This document shows, piece after piece, positions 1 to 11,387 of a stretch of DNA of 64,000 bases. The translations under genes were made by a program, and so were the position numbers. Location: positions 1,005,467-1,069,466 of the forward strand of contig NZ_BSTC01000001.1 of the NCBI RefSeq assembly GCF_030269305.1, read 5' to 3'. The notes below the pieces were generated by a model. The model did not search any database. It saw only the letters and a list, made by a program, of their open reading frames with translations, and was not told where the DNA came from. Each line of letters starts with the position of its first letter. Within the stretch, counting starts at the first letter, position 1. Source of the stretch: Kineosporia sp. NBRC 101731 (lineage in GTDB: Bacteria; Actinomycetota; Actinomycetes; Actinomycetales; Kineosporiaceae).

Positions 1-1535
<1,535 letters not shown>

Positions 1536-1695
1536 GGCATAACTGATGCATAACCAGGCCGATTACGCCACCGGGGGCCTAACGGGTACGGCCTGAACAT
1601 CTCGACATGCCGCCCCACGCGCCCCGTGATTCGATCTTGGTGTCGGAAAGAACAGATGGCGCTAGACGCCTCTTTAGAGTGACGGGAGCTTGTTC

Positions 1696-1842
1696 ATGCC
1701 TCTCTGGCTGATCCTCATCATCGTCGGTGTCGTGCTGGCCGTTCTCGGCTTCGGTGGCGTCGGCAACCTGCTCATCTGGATCGGTGTGATCGTGCTCGTC
1801 GTGGGCGCCGTTCTGGCACTGGTCGGCCGTTCGAGGGTCTAG
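1696..1842 (+). CDS. Small hydrophobic membrane protein (48 aa)
   Basis: This short frame (MPLWLILIIVGVVLAVLGFG at its start) encodes a peptide that is almost entirely hydrophobic, with two likely transmembrane segments separated by GVGN and a short basic tail (GRSRV). A GGGAG ribosome binding site lies about 8 nt upstream of the ATG. A perfect 14-bp hairpin follows about 40 nt after the stop, so it looks like an independently terminated gene. Small two-helix membrane proteins of this kind are common in actinobacteria, but no function can be assigned. Confidence 0.75.
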   Translation: MPLWLILIIVGVVLAVLGFGGVGNLLIWIGVIVLVVGAVLALVGRSRV

Positions 1843-1881
1843 CACCCTGTGAGCGCCGTCCGACCACGGCCACACATTCAT

Positions 1882-1914
1882 CGTGGGCGTCACCTGAAGA
1901 AGGTGACGCCCACG
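1882..1914 (+). terminator. Strong hairpin after the small membrane gene
   Basis: A perfect 14-bp inverted repeat (arms 1882-1895 and 1901-1914, loop GAAGA) follows the 48-codon gene. There is no T-run, which is usual for actinobacterial terminators. Confidence 0.75.
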
Positions 1915-2193
1915 AGGCGTTGGGCGGGTCGTCGCCAGGAAGCGCTCTTCGGCCCCCGGTCTTTCCGCTCTACGGCGGCGGGTCCCTCCGCCGGACGGCC
2001 CTTTTCGGATCGGCTCTATGCACCTTGGCCTCCTCGTCACCGCAGGGGAGTCTGGGGACAGGGGCACGGGCGGTTCCACTGACGGGCTTCACCCGACCGG
2101 ACTAAAGGTCACCGGAACGACTGCCGAACTCCGCTGGGAAAGCGCGGGTTGCCCCGAACGGGTGCACCCGCTGGTGCGGAGAGAGGTGGCACG
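1915..2193 (+). other. Long leader of the NlpC/P60 gene, no recognised gene
   Basis: About 280 nt separate the hairpin at 1882-1914 from the GTG start at 2194. No convincing coding frame is present. The last ~120 nt contain short complementary G/C blocks, so a structured 5' leader is plausible. Actinobacterial NlpC/P60 and rpf genes often carry ydaO-type c-di-AMP riboswitches, but I could not match the ydaO core here. Confidence 0.35.
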
Positions 2194-3522
2194 GTGCGAG
2201 CGAAACGGCGACGATCACGGGTCCGCGACACGGCTGCGGTTCTCGCACTGGCCACGGCGCTCGTGGGTGGCCCGGCCCTGAGCGCGGCGGCGGACGAGCC
2301 GGTGCCCGGTCAGGACGACGTGCGGCGGGCCCAGAGGAAAACGGCCCAGGCCCAGTCCCGCGTCGATGCGATCCAGGCCCGGATGGACGCGTCGGCCCGC
2401 CGGGTCGAGGCCGCGAACGTGGCGCTCAGCCAGGCCGCCGAGAACTACGACTATGCCCAGGTGCAGCTGCAGGCCGCGGCGAAGGCCTCGGACGAGGCCC
2501 AGGCGCTCGCGCAGCGGGCGAAGAAGCGGCTGGACGGTGCCGAGGGGGATCTGGGCCAGCTCGCCGCCCAGGCTTACCGCAGCGGCGGTCCGATAGCGCA
2601 GCTCGACGTACTGTTCTTGCCGCAGGGCCCGCAGGACATGCTCGAGCGGGCCTCGATGATGCAGGTGCTGGCCGGGCATCGGCAGAGCGTGCTGCGCCGG
2701 GCCGACTCGGCCCGGGTGGTGGCCAACAGCCTGACCGCGCAGGCCGAGCAGGCCCTGAAGCGTCGCCGGGCCGCGGCCCGGGTGCTGGAGCAGGCTCAGC
2801 AGGAGGCCGAGCAGAAGGCCGCCGCCGCGCGGGCCGCGCTGGCGCAGGACGCCCGGCAGCGCGGCCAGTTGCTCACCGAACTGGCCGCCGCCCGCCGCAC
2901 CTCGGTGGCGATCGAGCGTCAGCGCGAGGAAGGGTTGCGCCGGCAGGCCGAGGAACGGCGTGAGGCCGCGGCCCGGAAGGCGGCCGCCGAACGCGCTGCA
3001 CAGGCCGCCCGGACCGCTCAGGCCGAGCGGGAGGCGGACGACAACGATTCGGACTCAAGTTCTGGTTCGGGCTCCGGTTCGGATTCTGGTTCGGGCTCTG
3101 GGAGCGGCAGTTCCAGCGGGTCCACCGCGTCGGGCGGCTCGTCCGGCGGCAGCAGCTCGGCGGGTGCCGGTGCGGTGTCCTGGGCCCGCGGCAAGCTCGG
3201 CCTGCCCTACCTCTGGGGTGGTGAAGGCCCCGGTAGTTACGACTGCTCGGGCCTGGTGATGAAGGCCTGGGCGCAGGCGGGCGTGGCCCTGCCGCACTCG
3301 TCCCGGTTGCAGTACGCGTCGGTCCAGCACGTCTCGTACGCGAGCATGCGCCCCGGCGACCTGATCTTCTTCGGCACCAGCCCCGGCAACCCCGCCTCGA
3401 TCCACCACGTGGCGATGTACATCGGCGGCGGCCAGATGATCGAGGCCCCGTACACCGGCGCGTTCGTCCGGATCGTGCCGGTCCGCAGCTCCGAGGCCAT
3501 GCCCTACGCCGGCCGCCCCTGA
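2194..3522 (+). CDS. Secreted NlpC/P60 peptidoglycan hydrolase with coiled-coil domain
   Basis: Predicted D,L-endopeptidase that cuts peptidoglycan stem peptides outside the cell, RipA-like in layout. The GTG at 2194 is preferred because GGAGAGAGG lies just upstream and the product then opens with a typical signal peptide (basic RAKRRRSRVRD, hydrophobic ALATALVGG, AAADEP cleavage region). Order after that: an Ala/Gln/Arg-rich coiled coil to about residue 285, a Ser/Gly/Asp linker of about 40 residues, and a C-terminal NlpC/P60 domain with catalytic Cys in YDCSGLV and His in IHHVAMYI. The coiled coil may hold the enzyme inactive or dock it to the division machinery, as in characterised relatives. 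Monocistronic, with a shared terminator facing ppa. Confidence 0.88.
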   Translation: MRAKRRRSRVRDTAAVLALATALVGGPALSAAADEPVPGQDDVRRAQRKTAQAQSRVDAIQARMDASARRVEAANVALSQAAENYDYAQVQLQAAAKASDEAQALAQRAKKRLDGAEGDLGQLAAQAYRSGGPIAQLDVLFLPQGPQDMLERASMMQVLAGHRQSVLRRADSARVVANSLTAQAEQALKRRRAAARVLEQAQQEAEQKAAAARAALAQDARQRGQLLTELAAARRTSVAIERQREEGLRRQAEERREAAARKAAAERAAQAARTAQAEREADDNDSDSSSGSGSGSDSGSGSGSGSSSGSTASGGSSGGSSSAGAGAVSWARGKLGLPYLWGGEGPGSYDCSGLVMKAWAQAGVALPHSSRLQYASVQHVSYASMRPGDLIFFGTSPGNPASIHHVAMYIGGGQMIEAPYTGAFVRIVPVRSSEAMPYAGRP

Positions 3523-3590
3523 TCACGGAAAAAAGGATTGTTCGCTTCGGGGGGCGGGACCTCGTCCTCCATGCGGGCCACAAAACCCGA

Positions 3591-3618
3591 CGGGGCCCCT
3601 CGACGGTGAGGGGCCCCG
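3591..3618. terminator. Bidirectional terminator between NlpC/P60 gene and ppa
   Basis: A 10-bp perfect stem (CGGGGCCCCT / AGGGGCCCCG) with an 8-nt loop lies between two convergent genes. Confidence 0.75.
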
Positions 3619-3648
3619 GTCGTGCTGAGCTGTGAGAACCTGTGAATA

Positions 3649-4152
3649 TCAGTGATACGTGCCGTTCGCCTTGGCCTCGATGAGCCGCTTGCGCGAGTTC
3701 TCGATCTCGATCTCGGCCGCGGCCTTGTCGGCCCAGGCCGCGTCCTCGACCGACTTGCCCGGTTCGAGGTCCTTGTAGGTCTCGAAGAAGTGCTGGATCT
3801 CGAGGCGGTAGAAGTGGTTCACGTCTGTCAGGTCCTGGAAGACCTCCAGACGCGGGTCGCCCGAGGGGATGCAGAGGATCTTGTCGTCCCCGCCCTTCTC
3901 GTCGCGCATGTGGAACATGCCGATGGCCCGGCACTTCACCAGGCATCCGGGGAAGGTGGGCTCCTCCAGCAGGACCAGGGCGTCCAGCGGGTCGCCGTCC
4001 TCACCGAGCGTGTTGTCGATGAAGCCGTAGTCCGCGGGGTAGCGCGTGGCGGTGAAGAGCATGCGGTCCAGGCGAATACGGCCGGTCTCGTGGTCGACCT
4101 CGTACTTGTTGCGCTGTCCCTTGGGAATCTCGATGGTGACGTCGAAGTCCAC
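3649..4152 (-). CDS. ppa: Inorganic pyrophosphatase
   Basis: Family I soluble pyrophosphatase, 167 residues, hydrolysing pyrophosphate released by biosynthesis in the cytoplasm. The N-terminus ([20 protein letters not shown]) and the metal-binding [16 protein letters not shown] match the family, including the D-x-D-P-x-D triad and YPADYGFI. Length is normal. A GGAAGG sits upstream of the GTG start. It is divergent from dacB, and the pair ppa/dacB opens a conserved actinobacterial block running to ftsH and the fol genes. Confidence 0.95.
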   Translation of the reverse strand: MDFDVTIEIPKGQRNKYEVDHETGRIRLDRMLFTATRYPADYGFIDNTLGEDGDPLDALVLLEEPTFPGCLVKCRAIGMFHMRDEKGGDDKILCIPSGDPRLEVFQDLTDVNHFYRLEIQHFFETYKDLEPGKSVEDAAWADKAAAEIEIENSRKRLIEAKANGTYH

Positions 4153-4222
4153 GGGTGTTCGCTACCTTCCGGCATGTGGTGTGGGCGGCCCAGCGTAATC
4201 TGGTACCTCTGGACCATGGGTT

Positions 4223-5671
4223 GTGATCGGGGTGTCTGACGTCACCCAGCGGACGTCCAAGCAATGGGTGATCCGCTTGTCTGTCGTGTTCGCTGTTCTC
4301 GTCGCCGCACTGATCGTCGCTCTGACGGTACTTGGTCCGTTCGGCGATCGGCAGTCGACCTCCCCGCAACAGGCCCTTGCGCCCTTGACGGAGAGGGTGC
4401 CCGGTGCATCCCTGCCTGAGCAGGAATCGCCCGAGGTTCTGCCCGCGGTCGACGCGGCGGCGCCGGAGATCTCCGCGACGAAGCTCACAGAGCGCATGAG
4501 CAAACTGATGAGCAGCAAGGCCCTGGGCAAGTCGGTCTCGGTCGACGTGCTGGACCCGCTGACCGGCGAGCACGTGCTCAGTCGGGCCTCGGGCACCGCG
4601 CGCACCCCGGCGTCCACCGCGAAGCTGCTCACCACCGCGGCCGCGCTCTCCGCCCTGGGCCCGCACGCCACCATCACCACGTCGGCCGTGTTCGACGACG
4701 ACACCGTCTACCTGGTCGGCGGCGGAGACGTGCTGCTCGGGGCGGGGGAGAGCGACGAGGACGCGGTGGACGGGCACGCCGGCCTGGCCACGCTGGCCGA
4801 GCAGGCCGCGGCCGCGCTCTCGGCCAGTGGCCCGACCAGCGTGAAGGTCGCCCTGGACGACGCCCTCTTCGAGGGGCCGGCGATGGCCGAGGGCTGGGAC
4901 GCCTCCGACGTGACGAACGGCTACGTGGCCCCGGTCTACGCGGCCGAGATCAGTGCCGGACGGTTGCGGGAGGGCAACTACGTGCCGCGCTCGGCCGACC
5001 CGGGCAAGGCGGCCGTGCAGGCGTTCGCCAAGGCCCTGGCCGAACAGGGGATCACCGTCGAGGGAAAGATCACCCGGTCGGAGGCCCCCGTCACGGCCAC
5101 CCCGCTGGGCAAGGTGCAGTCCGCGACCATCGGCGACCAGGTCGAGCTCGCGCTCGACCACAGCGACAACACGATCGCCGAGGCCCTGGGCCGGCTCGTC
5201 GCCATCGAGCGCGGTGAGGGGGCGACCTTCTCCGACACCGGTCCCGCCGTGCTGAACGAGCTGGCCGAGCAGGACGTGGAGGTGGGCGGGGCGATCCTCG
5301 CGGACGGCAGCGGACTTTCCGCTGAAAGCAGAATCCCGGTGCAGGTGCTGACGTCGGTGCTCGCCCTGGCCGCGGGCGAGAACGGCGCGCAGTTGCGGCC
5401 GATGCTCAGCGGGATGCCGATCGCCGGGGTCTCCGGCACGCTCGCCGAGCGCTTCGAGGCGGATTCGGAGAGTGCGGCGACCGGCCTGGTCCGGGCCAAG
5501 ACCGGCACGCTGAGCGGGGTCAGCTCGCTGGCCGGGACGCTGGTGGACGAGGACGGGCGCTACCTGGTGTTCGCGGTGATGGCCGACAAGGTGCCCTCCA
5601 CCGTGGCTGCCCGTGAGGCCCTGGACCGGTTCGCCACCGGTCTCGTGGGGTGCGGTTGCTCCGGGGGGTAA
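4223..5671 (+). CDS. dacB: D-alanyl-D-alanine carboxypeptidase/endopeptidase (PBP4-type, S13)
   Basis: Penicillin-binding protein of peptidase family S13, 482 residues, trimming peptidoglycan cross-links outside the membrane. One N-terminal membrane segment (WVIRLSVVFAVLVAALIVAL) is followed by a Pro/Glu linker. The catalytic set is present in order: STAK near residue 131, SDN near residue 313 and KTG near residue 426. The GTG at 4223 or the in-frame GTG at 4232 could be the start; neither has a clear ribosome binding site. The gene ends 16 nt before the zinc-protease gene. Confidence 0.92.
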   Translation: MIGVSDVTQRTSKQWVIRLSVVFAVLVAALIVALTVLGPFGDRQSTSPQQALAPLTERVPGASLPEQESPEVLPAVDAAAPEISATKLTERMSKLMSSKALGKSVSVDVLDPLTGEHVLSRASGTARTPASTAKLLTTAAALSALGPHATITTSAVFDDDTVYLVGGGDVLLGAGESDEDAVDGHAGLATLAEQAAAALSASGPTSVKVALDDALFEGPAMAEGWDASDVTNGYVAPVYAAEISAGRLREGNYVPRSADPGKAAVQAFAKALAEQGITVEGKITRSEAPVTATPLGKVQSATIGDQVELALDHSDNTIAEALGRLVAIERGEGATFSDTGPAVLNELAEQDVEVGGAILADGSGLSAESRIPVQVLTSVLALAAGENGAQLRPMLSGMPIAGVSGTLAERFEADSESAATGLVRAKTGTLSGVSSLAGTLVDEDGRYLVFAVMADKVPSTVAAREALDRFATGLVGCGCSGG

Positions 5672-5675
5672 CCCG

Positions 5676-5681
5676 TACCGT
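5676..5681 (+). promoter_or_regulatory. -10 element for leaderless start at 5688
   Basis: TACCGT ends 6 nt before the ATG at 5688. There is no nearby Shine-Dalgarno site. Confidence 0.5.
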
Positions 5682-5687
5682 GGGTCC

Positions 5688-6767
5688 ATGGCAGCGGATC
5701 CGGTGGTGGCTGAGCCCGTCGACACGATGATCAACTGGGACCTCGCGGCCCGCACGGCGGCCCGGGTCGGGCGTTCCGGCCCGGATGTCAGCGTGGCGCA
5801 GGCCCAGCAGATCGTGGGGGAGCTGCGCCAGGCCGCGGCCACGGCGCACCCGCACGTGCAGTCGGTCACCGGGCTCACGACGAACCCGGGCGAGGGCGTC
5901 TTCGTGGTGGACCGGCCGGGCTGGGCCCGGGCCAACATCACGGCCTTCCGCACCCTGCTGGCCCCCGTGATGGCCGAGGTCCAGGCGAAGAACGAGGAGC
6001 GCGGCAAGGCCGGGGCCGGGCAGAGCGCGATCGGCAGCCGGGTCACCGGCGCCGAGATCGGGGCCCTGCTCGGGGTGCTCTCCAGCCGCGTGCTCGGCCA
6101 GTACGACGCGTTCGCCAGCCCGGGCCGGCTGCTGCTGATCGCGCCGACGATCGTCACGGTCGAGCGTGACCTGGAGGTCGTGCCCGAGGACTTCCGGCTC
6201 TGGGTGTGCCTGCACGAGGAGACACACCGGGTGCAGTTCACCGCCTCGGACTGGCTCGCCGACCACCTGCTGGGCGAGGTCCGCAGCCTGATCAGCGAGC
6301 TCATGCTGGAGCCCGGCCAGGTGGCCGACCGCTTCGGCCAGGTGCTGCGCGGGCTGCCCGACATGGTGCGGGGTGAGGGCGACGGGCGCTCGGTGCTCGA
6401 GGCCGTGCAGACCCCGCAGCAGCGGGAGAAACTGGCCCGCATCACCGCGATCATGTCGCTGCTGGAAGGCCACGCCGATGTGATCATGGACGAGGTCGGC
6501 CCGCAGGTCGTGCCCACCGTGGCCACCATCCGCCAGCGCTTCACCCGTCGCCGGGCCGGCCGGGGCGCCATCGACCAGCTGCTGCGCCGGCTGCTCGGCC
6601 TCGACGCCAAGGCCCGGCAGTACGCCGACGGCGCGAAGTTCGTGCGGGGGGTGACCCGGGAGGTCGGCATGGAGGGCTTCAACGCGGTCTGGACCTCGCC
6701 GCAGACCCTGCCCGAGCCCGCGGAGATCAACGACCCGAAGGCCTGGGTACGCCGCGTGCATGGATGA
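5688..6767 (+). CDS. Zinc-dependent metalloprotease, DUF2342 family
   Basis: A 359-residue protein of the actinobacterial DUF2342 / F420-biosynthesis-associated putative hydrolase family. The metal motif HEETH (in LHEETHRVQF) is near residue 176, followed by a conserved acidic helix (ELMLEPGQVADRF). No signal peptide or membrane segment is seen, so it is probably cytoplasmic. The substrate is unknown. The ATG at 5688 is chosen over an upstream in-frame codon at 5613, which would lie inside dacB. Its 3' end overlaps tilS by 8 nt, and the position between dacB and tilS is conserved in actinobacteria. Confidence 0.85.
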   Translation: MAADPVVAEPVDTMINWDLAARTAARVGRSGPDVSVAQAQQIVGELRQAAATAHPHVQSVTGLTTNPGEGVFVVDRPGWARANITAFRTLLAPVMAEVQAKNEERGKAGAGQSAIGSRVTGAEIGALLGVLSSRVLGQYDAFASPGRLLLIAPTIVTVERDLEVVPEDFRLWVCLHEETHRVQFTASDWLADHLLGEVRSLISELMLEPGQVADRFGQVLRGLPDMVRGEGDGRSVLEAVQTPQQREKLARITAIMSLLEGHADVIMDEVGPQVVPTVATIRQRFTRRRAGRGAIDQLLRRLLGLDAKARQYADGAKFVRGVTREVGMEGFNAVWTSPQTLPEPAEINDPKAWVRRVHG

Positions 6768-7752
6768 CGTCACGGCCGTCCACGTGGCGGTCCGGGACGC
6801 TCTGGCGGACCTTTCGGGCAGATCCGGCCCGGTTCTCGTGGCCTGCAGCGGTGGGCCCGACTCCCTGACGCTCGCCGCGGTCACCGTCACCACCGCCCGG
6901 GCCCACGGGTTCCGCGCCGGGGCGGTGGTGATCGATCACGGCTGGTCGGCCGCGGCGTCCGCGGCCGGGGCGCAGGCGGCCGGGGCCTGTCGCGCGCTGG
7001 GTCTGGATCCGGTGCGTTTCATGACGGTGGACGCGGGTGGCCCCGGGGGGCCCGAGGCGGCCGCCCGGGTGGCCCGGTACCAGGCCCTGGAAGCCGTGGC
7101 CGCCGAACTGGGGGCCTGCGCGGTCCTGCTCGGCCACACCCTCGACGACCAGGCCGAGACCGTCCTGCTCGGCCTGGGGCGCGGTTCGGGGGCTCGCAGC
7201 CTGGCCGGCATGCCCGCGGTCCGGGGCGTCTTCCGCCGTCCGTTCCTCGGGCTGCGGCGGCAGGTCGTGGCCCGGGCCGGCGCCGCCCTCGGCCTGCACC
7301 CGTGGCACGACCCGGCCAACGACGACCCGGCCTACACCCGGGTGCGGGTGCGGCGGCTCTCCGGGGAGCTGGAGGGGGCCCTGGGGCCCGGGGTGGTCCC
7401 GGCCCTGGCCCGGAGCGCCCGGATGCTCAGGGAGGACGCGGACGCGCTGGACGCGCTCGCGGCCCAGTTGCTGGAACCGTTGCTGGAACGATCCCTCACC
7501 GGCGCGCACGAGGTGGCCGTCGAGCCGTTGCGGGACGCTCTGCCCGCCCTGCGCCGCCGGGCCCTGCTGGGGCTCGCGCGCCGGGCCGGCTGCCCCGGTG
7601 GGGCCCTGGGACACCGGCACGCACTCGCGCTGGAGCGGCTGGTGATCGCCGGCCGGGGCCGGGCGGATCTGCCCGGGGGAGTGGTGGCCCAGGTCATGAC
7701 CGCCGGGCGGGGGCCCCGGCTGAGCCTGCACGGCCGGATTGTGGCAGGCTGA
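6760..7752 (+). CDS. tilS: tRNA(Ile)-lysidine synthetase
   Basis: Modifies C34 of the CAU-anticodon tRNA(Ile) to lysidine so that it reads AUA. The PP-loop ATP pyrophosphatase motif SGGPDS lies at about residue 31, followed by [20 protein letters not shown] and the RPFL motif typical of the family. At 330 residues it is the short actinobacterial form. The ATG lies 8 nt inside the preceding protease gene, which implies translational coupling. hpt follows after about 50 nt, as in many Gram-positive tilS-hpt-ftsH clusters. Confidence 0.94.
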   Translation: MDDVTAVHVAVRDALADLSGRSGPVLVACSGGPDSLTLAAVTVTTARAHGFRAGAVVIDHGWSAAASAAGAQAAGACRALGLDPVRFMTVDAGGPGGPEAAARVARYQALEAVAAELGACAVLLGHTLDDQAETVLLGLGRGSGARSLAGMPAVRGVFRRPFLGLRRQVVARAGAALGLHPWHDPANDDPAYTRVRVRRLSGELEGALGPGVVPALARSARMLREDADALDALAAQLLEPLLERSLTGAHEVAVEPLRDALPALRRRALLGLARRAGCPGGALGHRHALALERLVIAGRGRADLPGGVVAQVMTAGRGPRLSLHGRIVAG

Positions 7753-7805
7753 GATGCCGCCGGATCCGGCGCGACACCCCACTTCCGAATGCACCTGGGA
7801 GATAC

Positions 7806-8360
7806 GTGGACGCCTCCGACATGGGTTCGGACCTGGAAAAGGTCCTGCTCACCGAGGAACAGATCCAGGCACGACTCGGCGAGCTCGCCGAGCAGATCGA
7901 GAAGGACTACGCCGGTCAGGACGTGCTCCTGGTGGGCGTGCTCAAGGGCGCCATCATGGTGATGGCCGACCTGAGCCGCACCCTGCACCGCAGCTACGAG
8001 ACCGACTGGATGGCCGTGTCGTCGTACGGCTCGGGCACCAAGTCGTCCGGTGTGGTGCGCATCCTGAAAGACCTGGACCGCGACATCAGCGGCCGGCACG
8101 TGCTGATCGTCGAGGACATCGTCGACTCCGGGCTGACGCTCTCCTGGCTGATCGCCAACCTGAGCTCGCGCGGCCCGGCCTCGGTCGAGGTGTGCACGCT
8201 GCTGAGGAAGCCGGAAGCGATGAAGGTGGACCTCAAGGTCCGCTACGTCGGGTTCGACATACCCAACGAGTTCGTGGTCGGCTACGGCCTCGACTACGCC
8301 GAGCAGTACCGCAACCTCCGGGTGGTGGGCACCCTCGCGGAGCACGTGTACTCGAGCTGA
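7806..8360 (+). CDS. hpt: Hypoxanthine phosphoribosyltransferase
   Basis: Purine salvage enzyme, 184 residues, converting hypoxanthine or guanine plus PRPP to IMP or GMP. The PRPP-binding loop [14 protein letters not shown] is intact, as are [12 protein letters not shown] and [16 protein letters not shown]. The GTG at 7806 is chosen because GGGAG sits 4 nt upstream and [14 protein letters not shown] matches N-termini of actinobacterial homologues as I recall them. An ATG at 7821 is the alternative. A hairpin at 8418-8445 probably ends the dacB-hpt transcript. Confidence 0.94.
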   Translation: MDASDMGSDLEKVLLTEEQIQARLGELAEQIEKDYAGQDVLLVGVLKGAIMVMADLSRTLHRSYETDWMAVSSYGSGTKSSGVVRILKDLDRDISGRHVLIVEDIVDSGLTLSWLIANLSSRGPASVEVCTLLRKPEAMKVDLKVRYVGFDIPNEFVVGYGLDYAEQYRNLRVVGTLAEHVYSS

Positions 8361-8417
8361 CGCCGCCTGGCTCCACCTGGCGCCAAGCTGTGAGCGCAAC
8401 TGTGAACCGGCAGGAGC

Positions 8418-8445
8418 GGAACAGGAGGACGATGTCCTCCGTTCC
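8418..8445 (+). terminator. Hairpin terminator after hpt
   Basis: A 12-bp stem with one bulged A: GGAAC then GGAGGAC, loop GAT, GTCCTCC then GTTCC. Confidence 0.7.
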
Positions 8446-8636
8446 ACTCATAGCTGCCTTCCGGACGTGCGTCGGTAGTAGCCGGAGAAAGCGTCCGGAA
8501 GCGGCGACGTCCGCAGCAAGATGTGCACGGGCCGCCGGGTCGAGGCCGGGTCGGTCTGTGGGCATCGGTGTACCGTCGTCCTATTGAGCACGAGCAGGAG
8601 GGTCGGGGCCTTTTTGGCTCCAGGTGAACACACGGC

Positions 8637-10625
8637 ATGGACGTCAAACGACTGACGCGGGGGCCGGCGATCTGGGTGATCGTCTTCGTGGTCCTGCTCA
8701 TCATCGGGGCCCGCGTGTTCGCGCCCAATCAGGTCTCGAAGATTGACACGTACCAGGCCATCGACCTGATTGAGCAGAACAAGGTCGAGAGCGCCACCCT
8801 CATCGACGGTGACCAGCGCATCGAGCTGACCCTGAAGGCCGGCAACGAGATCAAGGGCCACCTTCAGGTCGAGGCCAACTACATCTCCCAGCGCGGCGAC
8901 GAGCTGGTGCAGCTGCTGAAAGACAATGAGCCGGCCAAGGGCTTCACCGACAAGGTGCCGCAGTCCTCATGGTGGTCCAGCCTGCTCATCGGGGTGCTGC
9001 CGCTGATCCTGCTGCTCGCCGTGTTCTGGTTCCTGATGGGCCAGATGCAGGGTGGCGGCTCGCGGGTGATGAACTTCGGCAAGTCTCGTGCCCGGCTGGT
9101 CAGCAAGGACACCCCCAAGGTGACCTTCGCCGACGTCGCCGGTGCCGACGAGGCGGTCGAGGAGCTCCACGAGATCAAGGAGTTCCTGGCCGAGCCGGCC
9201 AAGTTCCAGGCCGTCGGGGCCAAGATCCCCAAGGGCGTGCTGCTCTACGGCCAGCCCGGTACCGGTAAGACGCTGCTCGCCCGGGCTGTCGCCGGTGAGG
9301 CGGGCGTGCCGTTCTACTCGATCTCCGGTTCCGACTTCGTCGAGATGTTCGTCGGTGTCGGTGCCTCCCGCGTGCGTGACCTGTTCCAGCAGGCGAAGGA
9401 GAACGCTCCGGCGATCATCTTCGTCGACGAGATCGACGCGGTGGGCCGCCACCGGGGTGCCGGTCTCGGCGGTGGGCACGACGAGCGCGAGCAGACCCTC
9501 AACCAGCTGCTGGTCGAGATGGACGGCTTCGACGTCAAGACGAACGTCATCCTGATCGCGGCCACCAACCGGCCCGACATCCTCGACCCGGCCCTGCTGC
9601 GCCCGGGCCGTTTCGACCGGCAGATCTCGGTCGAGCCGCCGGACATGAAGGGCCGCACGAAGATCCTCAACGTCCACTCCAAGGGCAAGCCGATGGCTCC
9701 CGACGTGGACCTCGAGGGTGTCGCCCGCAAGACCCCGGGCTTCAGCGGTGCCGACCTGGCCAACGTGCTGAACGAGGCCGCTCTGCTGACTGCCCGCGCC
9801 AACGCCCGGGTGATCGACGACCGGGCCCTGGACGAGGCGATCGACCGGGTCATCGCGGGGCCGCAGAAGCGCACCCGGCTGATGAGCGAGAAGGAACGCA
9901 AGATCACCGCGTACCACGAGGGTGGTCACGCGCTGGTGGCGGCGGCGATGAACAACACCGAGCCGGTCACCAAGGTCACGATCCTTCCGCGGGGCCGCGC
10001 CCTCGGCTACACCATGGTCCTGCCGCAGGACGACAAGTACTCCACCACCCGCAACGAGATGCTCGACCAGCTGTCGTACGCGATGGGTGGCCGGGTGGCG
10101 GAAGAGATCATCTTCCACGACCCCACCACGGGCGCCTCGAACGACATCGAGAAGGCCACCGGCATCGCCCGGGCGATGGTGACCCAGTACGGCATGTCCG
10201 AGCGGGTCGGTGCGATCAAGCTGGGCCGCAGCAGTGGTGAGGTCTTCCTCGGCCGCGACATGGGCCACGAGCGCGACTACTCCGAAGAGGTGGCCAGCGT
10301 CGTCGACGACGAGGTGCGCCGCCTGATCGAGGCCGCTCACGACGAGGCGTACCAGGTTCTGGTCGAGAACCGCGATGTCCTCGACACCCTGGTGCTGACC
10401 CTGCTGGAGAAGGAGACCCTGAACCGGGCGGAGCTGGCCGAGATCTTCGGTCCGGTACGCAAGAGCCCGGTGCGCCCGGTCTGGCTGTCCAGCGAGCGCC
10501 GCGCCGTCTCCGACATCCCGCCGGTGCTCAGCCCGGCCGAGCGTCGCCTGGCCCAGAACGGCAGTGCGGCCTCGGCCAACGGTTCGGCCAACGGCCACGG
10601 CGCCGAGCTCGGAGACCTGAACTAG
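8637..10625 (+). CDS. ftsH: ATP-dependent zinc metalloprotease FtsH
   Basis: Membrane-anchored AAA+ protease, 662 residues, for quality control of membrane and soluble proteins. Two membrane segments (about residues 10-28 and 110-132) flank a small extracytoplasmic domain. The AAA module has Walker A GQPGTGKT near residue 206 (the second residue is Gln rather than the more usual Pro), Walker [12 protein letters not shown] and the second region of homology [20 protein letters not shown]. The zinc site is HEGGH near residue 427. The tail is Ser/Asn/Gly-rich and disordered. Ribosome binding is unclear (AGGTGA about 13 nt upstream). A strong terminator separates it from folE. Confidence 0.97.
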   Translation: MDVKRLTRGPAIWVIVFVVLLIIGARVFAPNQVSKIDTYQAIDLIEQNKVESATLIDGDQRIELTLKAGNEIKGHLQVEANYISQRGDELVQLLKDNEPAKGFTDKVPQSSWWSSLLIGVLPLILLLAVFWFLMGQMQGGGSRVMNFGKSRARLVSKDTPKVTFADVAGADEAVEELHEIKEFLAEPAKFQAVGAKIPKGVLLYGQPGTGKTLLARAVAGEAGVPFYSISGSDFVEMFVGVGASRVRDLFQQAKENAPAIIFVDEIDAVGRHRGAGLGGGHDEREQTLNQLLVEMDGFDVKTNVILIAATNRPDILDPALLRPGRFDRQISVEPPDMKGRTKILNVHSKGKPMAPDVDLEGVARKTPGFSGADLANVLNEAALLTARANARVIDDRALDEAIDRVIAGPQKRTRLMSEKERKITAYHEGGHALVAAAMNNTEPVTKVTILPRGRALGYTMVLPQDDKYSTTRNEMLDQLSYAMGGRVAEEIIFHDPTTGASNDIEKATGIARAMVTQYGMSERVGAIKLGRSSGEVFLGRDMGHERDYSEEVASVVDDEVRRLIEAAHDEAYQVLVENRDVLDTLVLTLLEKETLNRAELAEIFGPVRKSPVRPVWLSSERRAVSDIPPVLSPAERRLAQNGSAASANGSANGHGAELGDLN

Positions 10626-10639
10626 GTTCGGTACGAACG

Positions 10640-10684
10640 ATCCCCGCAGGTTCCCTCGCGCAGGGGGAGCCTGCGGGGATTTTC
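10640..10684 (+). terminator. Rho-independent terminator after ftsH
   Basis: An 11-bp stem (ATCCCCGCAGG / CCTGCGGGGAT), a loop with its own small stem, then TTTTC. Confidence 0.85.
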
Positions 10685-10732
10685 ATCTCCCGGCGGCGGG
10701 GCGCCGGAATTCGCCAATCACTGGAGAACCAC

Positions 10733-11356
10733 GTGGCACACGAGCTGGACACCGTCGCCGACACCCCGGCCGAGGGACTGGACCCGAGCGTCGACACCGC
10801 CCGGATCGAGTCCGCCGTGCGAGAGATCCTGCTCGCCATCGGGGAGAACCCCGACCGCGACGGTCTGGTGCAGACCCCCGCCCGGGTCGCCCGGGCCTAT
10901 GCCGAGATGTTTGCCGGTCTGCGTCAGGACCCGTCCGACGTGCTCTCCACCACCTTCGACCTCGGGCACGAGGAGATGGTGCTGGTCCGCGACATCGAGC
11001 TGTACTCCTGCTGCGAGCACCACCTGGTGCCGTTCCACGGCGTCGCTCATGTCGGCTACATCCCCAGCTCCGACGGCCGGATCACCGGGCTGAGCAAGCT
11101 CGCCCGCCTGGTCGACCTCTTCGCGAAGCGCCCGCAGGTGCAGGAGCGGCTCACCACACAGATCGCCGATGCGCTCGTCGAACACCTGAAACCTCGCGGT
11201 GTGATCGTGGTGGTGGAATGTGAGCATCTCTGCATGTCCATGCGTGGCGTGCGCAAGCCGGGCTCGCGTACCGTGACGTCCGCGGTGCGTGGCCAGCTGC
11301 GCGACCCGGCCACCCGCGCCGAGGCCATGAGCCTGATCGTCGCCCACGCGCGCTGA
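10733..11356 (+). CDS. folE: GTP cyclohydrolase I
   Basis: First step of tetrahydrofolate synthesis, GTP to 7,8-dihydroneopterin triphosphate. The 207-residue protein carries the zinc-site motif [17 protein letters not shown] and the C-terminal [19 protein letters not shown]. The GTG start has GGAG six nt upstream. It begins the folE-folP-folB/folK-DUF3180 operon: a 31-nt gap to folP, then overlapping genes. Confidence 0.96.
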   Translation: MAHELDTVADTPAEGLDPSVDTARIESAVREILLAIGENPDRDGLVQTPARVARAYAEMFAGLRQDPSDVLSTTFDLGHEEMVLVRDIELYSCCEHHLVPFHGVAHVGYIPSSDGRITGLSKLARLVDLFAKRPQVQERLTTQIADALVEHLKPRGVIVVVECEHLCMSMRGVRKPGSRTVTSAVRGQLRDPATRAEAMSLIVAHAR

Positions 11357-11387
11357 CCGCACGAATCTGCTGACGAGGAAAGAGGCC

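Noticed and set aside
1915-2193. c-di-AMP (ydaO) riboswitch
   Set aside because: The characteristic core near the 3' side could not be found by eye; recorded only as a test.
5520-6893. Long minus-strand frame opposite the zinc protease gene
   Set aside because: Low-complexity Arg/Gly/Pro-rich shadow of a well-supported gene; no motif.
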